From NCBI RefSeq assembly GCF_001625195.1, contig NC_054391.1, positions 2,883,390 through 2,947,389 of the forward strand: 64,000 bases of DNA, written 5' to 3'. Origin of the DNA: Drechmeria coniospora (taxonomy: Eukaryota; Ascomycota; Sordariomycetes; Hypocreales; Ophiocordycipitaceae). The position numbers and the translations under genes are program-made. Positions 54,871-64,000 of this stretch are shown one piece after another. Below the pieces are notes generated by a model, which was not told the DNA's origin, did no database searches, and saw nothing but the letters and a program-made list of their open reading frames with translations. Positions within the stretch are counted from its first letter, which is position 1; every line of letters starts with the position of its first letter.

Positions 54871-56133
54871 TCAAGTGCTCGGTGGTTGGGCCCTCGAAAA
54901 GATGCCCAGCCAGCACCGTACCCGGCCGCCATCTGCATCACCGGTCCAGTCATCCTGCCCCGCCAGCTCGTCCTCTTGGACGCAAAACAATGGCGTTTCG
55001 AGGTCCTGGACTGCTTTGCGGAAGCTCTCAAGCAGGCAGACTGTCGCTGGATCGCGCAATGGCACCATGACAACGGCACGGGAGGAATCCCCGAGGGCTA
55101 GGTGCTGCTCGATGGCCGTCGCAAGCAGCCGCGGGTGGTCATCGTCGTAGAGCGGGTCGGCGACAAGGACGATCTGGGTAGGTGGAGACGTCAGTCGACG
55201 CTGCAAAGGGTCACCTCAGGCACGAGACGGGAGGCAGAGGAGGCAGGCAGAGGAGGCAGAAAAGGCACGCAGGATAGATGCGCAGCAAACGAGAGGGCGT
55301 ACCTTGAACTGAAAAGGGGCGGCGAACAAGTCCTGATCCACCTCGTCCTCGCTCCCACCCCAGGTCAGGGGTCCGACAGTCAGCGAACCCCCCTTGGCCT
55401 CGACGAGGCTGGCATTCTTGTCGGCGTTGTGCTTCAGGTTCGGTACAATGTTTGGCAGGTCGCTGAGGGCCACGGGGACCTTCCAGAGAGCGGCGGCGGC
55501 GAGACCCAGCAGCCCCGTGCCGGAGCCCAGTTCGAGGACGGACGGCGGCGTTGTTCGGGGGGGCCCGTCCAGGAGCCCACGCAAGGACGTGGCGGCGAGC
55601 CGGGGCAGGTGCCGTGCGAGGACATACGACGAGCCCCAGGTTTTGAGGCCGAGCGAGTCCCCCGTCAAGGCAGGCTCCCTGACAGCGAGCTCGAAAGGCG
55701 CGTTGATGTGAAGGTGCTCGTCGTCCACGTCTTCGTTCTCGTGACCTCGGCCGTGCCGGTGTCGTTGCTCTCCGGTGCTCTCGCCACCACCATCGCCATG
55801 GCTGCCGGGGAAGTGCCAGAGGCGGGTCATGTCTCCCATGGCCGAGCGGCCGCAACGCTCCGTCATCCGCTTGCTCGCGAGTTCCCAGACCTGCTCGCGT
55901 TCGTCGTCGGCGAGCCAGCCAAGCGGGCACTTGACAATGGTGGAGAGGTAGCGCATCATGTCCCCGTCTCCATGGCGGTCGAGGGGCAGCCGCTCGTCGA
56001 CACCTTTCTCCGATCCTCGGCTGCCGGCATTCCAGGCCGGCGGGGAGCGCTGCAGGTCGTTGAGGGTCGCGACGAAGGCGTCGAAGCTGGGCCGTTGCCA
56101 GACCTGGGGCAGGTCGAGAGGAGACGGCGTCAT
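54871..56133 (-). CDS. METTL21-like protein methyltransferase
   Basis: Seven-beta-strand SAM methyltransferase of the Methyltransf_16 group, whose members mostly methylate lysines of translation factors and chaperones. Exons 56133-55303 and 55173-54871, phase 0, give 377 aa. SAM motif I is SVLELGSGTGLLGLAA and the acidic residue follows in VALSDLPNI. The family DxxY motif appears as ADPLY in the second exon. The insertion before motif I is acidic and His-rich. The open frame continues upstream to 56331, so a 66-residue longer N-terminus is possible; I chose MTPSPLDLPQVWQ because family similarity begins there. The 128-bp intron contains two GCAGAGGAGGCAG-type direct repeats. Confidence 0.85.
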
Positions 56134-58607
56134 GCTGCCCGTTGCCCGTCTCCGTTTCCCCGTGACGCTCTCGGTCGATTCCACGGAGCAAGGGTGAATA
56201 TCGGGAGTCCCTTCAGGCTCAAGGACGGTCCATGTTTTTCTGATGAAGCATTTCCACTCGTGTGCTTCAACATGGACACAGGACGGCTTGAAGTTGGGAA
56301 AAATTAACTGGGTCCGCCGACATCGGGCCATGGTACAGGGTAGGCTGGTGGGATGAGGTAGGCACGGTAGGAGTATTAATACGCAAGTTCGTACTGTACT
56401 GTAAGTACAAGTACGAATACTTGCAAGTACTTATTACACAGACATACTTACAATTCAGCACATGTGTTAATACTTCGTACTTGTATGTACTAGGTATGTA
56501 ATCAAGTAAATACATAGATGTACATAGGTGTACAGTAAGTAAGTATTACTTGTGTGCCAAATTAAGGATTATTACTCCGTACTCCGTACGCCATACAAAG
56601 TACTTTATGTACAGCGTTACTACGGAGTATTGTACAAGTACTCCGTGCACTCCGTAGTTTTTGCAGGTGAACACCATCTTCGCCAGCATATATGATCCTG
56701 TCTATTCACCCAGTACACATGGGTGGCCTCGAACTGATGTCAGCCTCTCGTTCCTCCAAGGAAACCTTGAGTTGAATCACACGCACTCGGGCACTTGCCA
56801 CCGAGGACGGCTTCTAAATCCTTCCAGGCCAGGCTGAGAAGAAAGCCAGGACACTACCAGTAGATGCAGGCAACGAAGGATGCATGAAAGTGCGTGCACC
56901 TTCAGAGAGCTTAAGTGTATGCGGTCTGTACTCCGCACTTGGCTCCTGGTTCCTCTGTTCTTCGCTCCTCGGATGAACTCGTTACTCGGTCCCAGTACAG
57001 CTAGACGCCTAAAGCACATGAAGACGAACGATGCTATCACGTGTACGCAGGATATACTCTGTACATTACGACTTCTTGCTGCATCGCAAGATGCCGGGTA
57101 CACTAGAGTATCGTGCAGCGATGCTCCGTGCAGGTAGATGGAGCACGAGTACGAGGCGGCCTTGGAGCCAAACGAACGGAGCGACGGCGGCAGGGAGGAA
57201 TGTCACTCCTTATCTGTTCCCCGAGCTCCCGTCTATTGGTCGAGCAAGACACACCAGTGACGGCGATGAGACAGCGATGCGAACCATCGCCCTCCGACCT
57301 CTGCCTCTCTTGGCCAGGTCATTTCCGGATGGCCTGACGGTCGTGCTCGTGCCATTTCCCCTGCATTCTACGGAGTGCCCGCTGCAGCACGGCCAACTCC
57401 CTGCATGCACCCTGCGGCCGCCCATCACCCATCGCGTTTCCTCGTCCGGAGCCAGCTGGCGGCGGCGGCGAACGGGCGAGGACGAGTCAGTCAGTGAGAT
57501 GTGAGACAGTAGAAGCACATGTCAGGCACGGCCGTGGGCGTACTATGTGCGTGCTATGCGGGAACGAGGCCAACTTGTTTCCAGAAAGTGTCGACCAGCA
57601 CCAACCTACGAAGTGGAGCGGGTAGATGCCAGTTCATACTTGGTATTCCCTGGTAAATTGCAGGACTTTCCTAATTCGGTTCTTGCTGGGGAGGAAACCC
57701 CCGGAAAAGTACGGCATGTCATGGCGAAAGTGGTACGGAGTAGCTTGGTGAGATTTAATGGTATGAAGTGTACGGATAGGGAGGACGGGAGCAAAACTCC
57801 GTGTCTGGCCATGTATTATCTCAACCTCTCAACCCTTCAGCAGTGGTGTCAAAGGGCAACGCCGGTCCCACCAAGCCGAAATGCAGGCCAGCCATCGACA
57901 TTACTTGCTTGCACTTCAAGCCGCTGTTGCTGCCAAGGTCGCCAGCACAGGTACGTCGCCCGCGACCTCGGAACCGAACCCGACGGCGCAAAAGGGCAGC
58001 GAGCTAATAATACGCAATATAATCCCCTTTGCATCATTCGGCCAAGGAGAGATGGCCTAATGAGTCAGCTAGCGGCCGAAAGTATAATAGCTAGCATGGG
58101 TTACCTGCTGCAGCTTCGCCATGACCGCTACCGCCAGACGTGGGTAGGCGGCCGTACAGTACCATGGCAAGGTAGACCTTTGGATTCCTCACCCCAGCAG
58201 AAGTGCCGTGGTGAGCGAGCCAGTGCAAATAGCTGTTGGACTTGCATCCATGGAGTGGGCGTGCGGATGCTGCAGAGGCGCCAAGCGCGGCACGTCGCCG
58301 CGGTGCTTCGTAGGTTAGCCGCCACGGCATGACGAGATGTAGGCACGACAAGTTGTGGGCACGACAAGTTGTAGGCACGCCAAGTAGGTGAAATGCTCTT
58401 TTCCATCTGCCCTACCACGTCGTACGTGCGTGCTGGGTAGGTATCCTGCAGGCAGCGGCTCGCTGGTGCCGTATGCAAACGCAATGCAAAAAATGAAAAT
58501 GGCCTCGTGCCATGCCAGTGTCCTCGACGCCTTTTGTCATCCCAAAGCAGCGCTTCCTTGGGCGCCGAGAGTGAAGAAAAAACAGAGCGAAAGGGGGCCG
58601 ACGCTGC
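56134..58607. other. 2.5-kb stretch without supported gene
   Basis: Dense GTAC-rich words occur at 56360-56660, including ATTACTCCGTACTCCGTACG near 56572. A three-fold short repeat (TAGGCACGACAAGTTGTGGG type) lies at 58338-58388. No gene is recognised. Confidence 0.5.
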
Positions 58608-58994
58608 CTAGACGCCGGGAGAACATTGCTTGTAAATCTCCGTCTTCATCACCTCCAGACGGTCCCGCATGTCGTGCAGGTCCGCCATCTTCTCCTCGGG
58701 CGGATCCGCGAGCGCCGCCACCTCGTAGTGCAGCGCCGTGTACTTTTGGTAGTACGTCTTGAACTTGTGCGCCTTGGCCATGACCTCGGCCGGCACGCCC
58801 TGCGCCTGCACCGGCCGGCGCTTCGCCGGCGCCGCCTTGATCTTGGCCTCGGCCTTGCGCTTGCCGGCGAGCGGCCGGTCGTCGTCCTCGAGGTCCGACG
58901 CGTTCGTCGGCGGCGACGAGGCGAGCGGCGACGACTTGGTCGGCGACGTGTTCGCGTGCGCCTTGGACGACGACGCCAGACCCTTGCCGCGGGC

Positions 58995-59025
<31 letters not shown>

Positions 59026-60735
59026 TCGGGGGGCCGTCGCTTGGCGCTCGCCGCCGGCTGGGGCTGCTTCGGCTTGATGCGCTTCGAGAGCGGCGTGCCG
59101 GAGCTCGACGTCGAGTCGTCGTCGTCGCGGGGCCGCTTCGCCGCCTGCGACTGCTTCGCCACCGGCGCCCGGATCAGAGGCCGCGCGTGGACGACGACCG
59201 TGTCCTTGAGCTTCGGCTGCGGCGTCGCCGACTTGGCCTTCCGCATCGGCGCCTCGTCCTCGGAGGAATCCGAGTTCTCGATGATGGCCGCCGACAGCAC
59301 GCGGCCGCCGCCGCTCCTCGATCCGCCGGCTCCCGCCTTCGCCTTCGACGCCGAGGCCGGCGCCGGCGCCTTCTGCACCTTCTGGGCCGCGGGCTTCGCC
59401 TTGGCCAGCAGCCGCTTCGCCTGCGCCTCGGGCCCGCCGACCTTCTTCGCCTTGGCCGGAAGGGGGGTCGAGGTCGATCGGGACACGTTGTCGCCGTTGG
59501 CCTTGGACTTGTCGCTCGTGCTGTCGTCATCCCTGGGGCCGACGCCGTCGTCCGCCTTGTGGACCTTGATCCTCGGGCCCGTCTGCGGGGGGCCCTTGGC
59601 GATGTTGGCCTGAAGACGGCTCAGACACTTGCCCTGCCCCCGCTCCTCCTTGGGCAGCAGCCTCTGCCATTCCACCTCGGACGGCGACAGCCTCTGCTTG
59701 TCAAACTGCCGGATGGCGTTGTCGATGGCCGTCTCTCGGTCGGCCTGGCTGTCGTAGTCGTACCGCCAGACGTCCAGCTCCTTCCAGCAGGCCTTTTTCA
59801 TCGTCCACAGCTTCGCGTCCGAGCTGTAGACGGCCGTCTTCTCCAGCGTCGGTCGGAAGCCGTCGTCCTTGTCCCTCCACTTCCTCTGCAGATACTCGGT
59901 CGTGCGGTCCCTGACGGCAAGCTCGTGCACGAGCACGAAGCGCTGCTCCTTCTTCCGCTCGACCGTCTGCTGGGATACCGAGAGCGACGTCGTCGACAAG
60001 GGCGAGTTGCCGCCGTTGAGCGCGGGCGAGGAAGGCATGGATTTCGCCGTCGGGTTGTAGCCCGCCCAGAGCTTGTTCTTGACCCTGCTCGACGCTTTCC
60101 CGTTCGCCGGGAGTCTTTCCATCACGTGAGCCCTGTCGGATGGTCAGCATCATCAGCCAAGGCCGGGCCCGAGCGAGGACGAAGCCTACCTCTCACGTGC
60201 CGCATCGTGGGCCGCCAATCCGTTTTGGAGCGCTTCAATGTCCGAGTCCAACCCCGACGACACGGTAATCTTGACGCCGGCGGCGGCGGGGGGTTTCGAT
60301 TTGATGTCGGGCTCCTTGCTCGCCTTGGCGGCCGTCTTCGGCGGCGCCGTGAATGACGTGGGCTTCGCGAACAAGGATCCCGCCTCGGAGACTCGCTCGG
60401 CTCGTCGGGACGACTCGAACGGTTTCGTCAGGTAGAGGTCGTACGGGGCGTCGTCCGTGGGAGGTGCGATCTGGTGCGATCTGGTGCCGAAGTGCAGTGA
60501 CTGGAAGGGGACGGTGTCAGCACACGAACACGACCGAGGACGGACTCTCGGGGGGACCTACAGGCTTGCTTCCCATGGACACGTTCAGCTTGTCGCCGTT
60601 GCGAGCGCTCTGGATCAGCTGGCCGACGACCAGGTCGCTCAGGGAGATGACGAAGGCTTGCCGCGGAACGGCCGACTCCCCTTCGGGCGAGCCCTCGAGG
60701 AGCAGGCCGGTCTCCGGCACCTTGAGGGAATTCAT
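58608..60735 (-). CDS. ELL-type RNA polymerase II elongation factor
   Basis: Elongation factor of the ELL family, which suppresses polymerase II pausing. Exons 60735-60562, 60500-60190 and 60132-58608 (phases 0 and 2) give 669 aa. The N-terminal ELL domain starts LKVPETGLLLEGSPEG, QAFVISLSDLVVGQLIQSA and continues after splicing as SLHFGTRSHQIAPP. The middle is long, Ala/Lys/Pro-rich and disordered, with a nine-Ala run from a GCC repeat (58997-59025). The C-terminus (KFKTYYQKYTALHYEVAAL) matches the occludin/ELL helical domain. The long antisense open frame over exon 3 is a shadow of the GC-rich codon usage. The gene is probably under-called in many fungi because its core is low-complexity. 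Confidence 0.85.
58997..59025 (+). repeat. CGC trinucleotide run coding poly-Ala in ELL
   Basis: A run of (CGC)n on the plus strand reads as nine alanines in frame on the minus strand. Confidence 0.85.
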
Positions 60736-63700
60736 GGTGCGTCGAGAATGATCAGGCTCGGGGTAGGGGGTGCGAGGAACGAATGTATCGGCCGTCGTAT
60801 GGCGCGATCGGCCTCGGATCGCTCCAGAGTCGATTGATGCTGGGAGGGTGGCCGGGAGGGCTGCCGAGAGGGTTGAGAGCGTCGAAGCGGCCGTGGCTTC
60901 CTGCCCGAGAGGAGGGGGGAGAGGGGGGTCGAGTGAGAGTCCTGTCGAGGAGCGGGTGCCAATTTTGTCGTACGGACAGGCCGTTACATGGTTCAGCTCA
61001 TGTCCTCGGGGGGGGGCAGGTCGGTCGGTGAATCGCCGTCGTCGCTGATGCAAGCAGGAAGGCGGGAGACAAAGGCGAAGGACGGTCTGCCCGGCGTCCC
61101 CCCAACGGGAGAGCAATGAATCGGATGTGCACAGTAGGGAGAGGACAAAGGAGTCAACGGTAGCAGGCCATGGAAGGAGTGCGAAGGCGGCGAGTCCAGG
61201 AGCTCGTCGAAACGGAATCGCAAAAGGTTGAGGAGAGCAGAGAGGATGTCGACGATGGATGGAGGGAAATGCAAAGCGGTGGTGGTCGGTCGGTACGGCA
61301 AGACGAGGTGCTCGTGGTGAGGAAGTAAGTACGTACTGTACTGTAGTTGGTAGGTACCTACGTACCGACGCACCGTAGCGTAGCAGTTACTAGTACTGTA
61401 TTACTGTACTGTACTTACGAACACACACTTGGGCACTAAGGTATGGCTGACCACCAAGGTACCTGCTAGCACTAGGTTTGCTAGTCGATGGAGGGAGGAT
61501 TCGCAGGCACCGGGTCATGGGCGCACACACACGCACCCGCTCTCGCTCGCCCAACTCACCCGCAGCCCTTGGGGGCGGACCGGAGACATGGAGGGCGTGG
61601 GCGTGGGCGTACGAATGATTCCGAGATGCCGCCAGGCTGGAACCTGCAACATGCAGGACGAACAACGAGCGCATGCAGAGCACAGAATGTCGGTACGAGC
61701 ACAGCACAGGCACGGGCAGGAGCACGACGGTTGGTGCGTTTACTTACAGCGTACAAGTAAGTACTGCAGCTGTACATGTACTGTCTGTACTGTACAGTGC
61801 GACGGCGTGCGCGCTCTTACGACGGGCATGGGCCATCATCGTCCGGGGGGGATCCGGCCAATGACTTGGCAACGGATCCTGGAGCTGCTCCATCTCGGTC
61901 CACGGATTGGGCCATGCTGCCAATAGCTGCCTGCCCTGATCGCTGATGCTGGCCGGCAAGGGCGGCGAGGGACGGCCTCGTCACGGGCAAGATTCGAAAT
62001 CGCAGCCAAGTTTCGACAGGCGCCGACAGGACATGCAGTTTGGGTACCCAGGTCGCCCGCCAAGCGCCTCCTCGCAGGCAAAGGTCGACGAGCCGCGGGC
62101 GACGGCAGCACGCAGCAGCGAGGAGTACTTGCGTCGCGCATGCTGGCGCTCCGTACGGAGTACCTGCAAGCACAACGGGCAGCAGCACCAAGTGTCATGG
62201 CACGGCCAATGTGCAACAGGGCGGGCACCTCGGCTGACACCAAGGGCGCAGCACTAACCTTGCTCGGGATACTAGCACATGTAGGTGGGCAGGTGCACGT
62301 AGGTACCGAGTACCACGGTGGGCACCGACGATGCCTTGCAAAGCAGCGCCCGCGCGCCGGCCGGCCTCGTCGCTCGGTGTACTCGGTACCGCACAGGTAC
62401 ATGTAGGCACGCACGCAAGGCAGGTGGTAATCCACCGCGGCACCCTGCTCATTTACGACCAACTCGGCACCCAGCCAACCCGGACCAGTTCAAGCGAGTC
62501 TCGCCCAGGACAGGGGGGCAGCCGAGGAGCCCTCTGGGGATGTGGAAATGCGCCTTGGGGCCATGTGCCTCGGGGATGAAGTCACCGATACACAAGTACG
62601 GAGTACGACGAGAGCGCCAACTGGGCACCTACCTACCTAGTACCTACCTGCCCATCCACGCAGCGTCCTCGGTGCGGCCGATGGGGCACGCATGGCACTT
62701 AGTTCCATTTCCAGCGCCGCTCTTCACGGGGGCGGCATCGTGCTTTATTTCTGCTGGACGTGTGCGATAACGTTGGTGGTGGTTTGAATGCTAGGCGCTT
62801 TCCGGTCTCGAGGTCCCATGTCTGCAGCGGGTGGCACAGTGCATACAACTAGTGGCTCGGGCAGAAGTTACACCTGCATCGCTCGAGCAGCCTGTAACCC
62901 GCACATGGCGTTATGCGCATTCTAGTACGGAGCGCTCCAGAGCGAGGCAAGTACCTAAAGTTAGTAGGTGTCGGCACCTACACCTCTCTGCTCGGCACCT
63001 ACCTCTCTGCTACCTCGCAGCATGCAGCACACGTGCGGGCTACTGCCAAAATGTCTCCCAGCATTCGCGGCCCTGCGTCTTCCGACGGTGTCGCCTGCGC
63101 TTGCAATGATGTTCCCTGTACTCCGTACGGAGCACGTATGCGAAGCGTTTGCCGCAGGCCCTCGCCCCACCAGCCGGTTGACCATGCCGAATACGCCATC
63201 TGCGTCTTTACCGCAGGACCTAGCAAACCCTGCGCCATAAGTACAAGGGTACCGAGGTGGCAGTAAGTAAGTACTGTAAGTACTCCAGTGGAGTACAATA
63301 ATTACTGTACTCCGTACTGACAACTACTAGGTAACTGGTACTCTCATGTACTGCGCAAGCAGCACGTTGTACTTGCTCCGTACAAGTACGGTGCAGCAAG
63401 TAGCCTGCCTGGTACATGCTTGTTAGGGATCGACTCGCCCGCTTCACTGCCACCGCCGCTAGGTTTGCAGTGCTGGTCCGTCGACGCCTGGCCGATGACA
63501 TTGTCATCACACCCGCCGCTCAGGGCAGACCGCGGCCAATGTTTCTTCCCCTTCTCTGCCGCTCCGAATGGCTCGAGGCTCGGTTAAAGGCCAACGACTA
63601 GGCGACATTCAGGCGAAAAGGTGGGAATCCAAAACGTGGCTCCTCCCGCCAGCCGCCGTGACAATTCCGCCGACGTGTAGCGCCATGTCATTCGCACTGT

Positions 63701-63951
63701 CCAGGAACGGGTTCCCTTTGCTGCCCAAGGGATTCGACCGCCCAACAGCCTCCTGACCCCACCTTCCTCCTACGTCACGCCAGCGCCGAAGGACCTGTCG
63801 AAGCTCCCAGCTCTCTGCCTGCTGCGCTGCGGCGTGCCGGCTCCGTCGTCTCGTCCCTCCTCCGCAGCAGACAGGCGGGTTGGTCCTACGAAAGCCTCGG
63901 TGTTCGGTGTCATTGCCGTCTCGGCTGGGTCTCGGTGCAACCCAACCCACA
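60736..63951. other. 3.2-kb right-hand spacer
   Basis: No gene is supported. It contains G-rich patches (61008-61017), GTAC-rich words at 61320-61430, 61740-61800, 62152-62166, 62594-62610 and 63236-63400, and pyrimidine-rich sequence after 63750 that resembles a promoter and leader. Confidence 0.5.
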
Positions 63952-64000
63952 ATGGACAAATCAGAATCAACAGGCCAGCGCAGTTGGGCCGACAAGTCGT
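63952..64000 (+). CDS. possible N-terminus of a gene cut by the window edge
   Basis: An ATG at 63952 in the context CCCACAATGG opens MDKSESTGQRSWADKS and runs off the window. The preceding ~200 bp are C/T-rich like a fungal leader. Only 16 codons are visible, so the product cannot be named. Confidence 0.3.
   Translation, partial: MDKSESTGQRSWADKS

Noticed and set aside
58626..60356. 576-codon plus-strand frame over the ELL gene
   Set aside because: Its Arg/Leu-rich sequence is the complement of Ala/Lys/Pro-rich codons of ELL exon 3. It crosses a real intron and lacks any domain.

Overview
The window is nuclear DNA of a filamentous ascomycete (Pezizomycotina, most likely Sordariomycetes or Hypocreales; the order is inference). 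Its genes are GC-rich and broken by short introns, mostly 50-80 bp, with GTANGT or GTGNGT donors and CTAAC/CTGAC branch sites. It encodes a KMT6/EZH2-type H3K27 methyltransferase and a complex I assembly factor, both absent from Saccharomyces cerevisiae. There is no sign of bacterial organisation, no tRNA or rRNA gene that I can recognise, no intact transposon and no obvious secondary-metabolite cluster.

Layout: 2.0-3.5 kb uracil-DNA glycosylase (-); 4.5-7.2 HRD3 (+); 9.0-9.6 RCR-like membrane protein (+); 9.9-10.7 conserved unknown (-); 10.9-14.4 alanyl-tRNA synthetase (+); 14.8-16.4 NDUFAF7-type methyltransferase (-); 16.9-18.2 Mcy1/Cys12-type cysteine synthase homologue (+); 18.8-20.0 TFIIS (-); 20.7-24.1 RAD2/XPG nuclease (-); 25.2-25.6 NAA38-like Lsm protein (+); 26.0-27.4 PIL1/LSP1 eisosome protein (-); a gene-poor stretch with an 87-bp tandem repeat (27.4-30.6); 30.6-34.0 KMT6 (+); 34.7-35.5 BAP31-like (+); 35.9-36.8 helix-hairpin-helix unknown (-); 39.3-39.8 ZNF706-like zinc finger (+); 40.1-41.3 2OG-Fe(II) oxygenase (-); 41.9-44.9 UTP17/WDR75 (-); 45.3-45.7 RPB10 (+); 49.1-51.6 large unknown (+); 52.2-53.4 unknown with KRRR motifs (-); 54.9-56.1 METTL21-like methyltransferase (-); 58.6-60.7 ELL-type elongation factor (-); and perhaps the first codons of a gene at the right edge.

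The genes are mainly housekeeping: transcription (TFIIS, ELL, RPB10), DNA repair (UNG, RAD2), ribosome biogenesis (UTP17), ER quality control (HRD3, BAP31), mitochondrial functions (AlaRS, NDUFAF7, the cysteine synthase homologue), plasma-membrane organisation (PIL1, RCR-like) and chromatin silencing (KMT6). They are not an operon-like system. Exon structures were rebuilt by hand from splice signals, reading-frame phase and remembered family sequence.

I see no convincing new multi-gene system. The items most worth a second look are the GTAC-rich motif family (ACTCCGTAC / GTACGGAGT) confined to spacers; a GC-AG intron in TFIIS whose last coding exon is only 9 nt; recurring GTTCG 5' splice sites; in-frame upstream starts that could dual-target AlaRS and UNG; an uncharacterised helix-hairpin-helix protein; and the 87-bp repeat.
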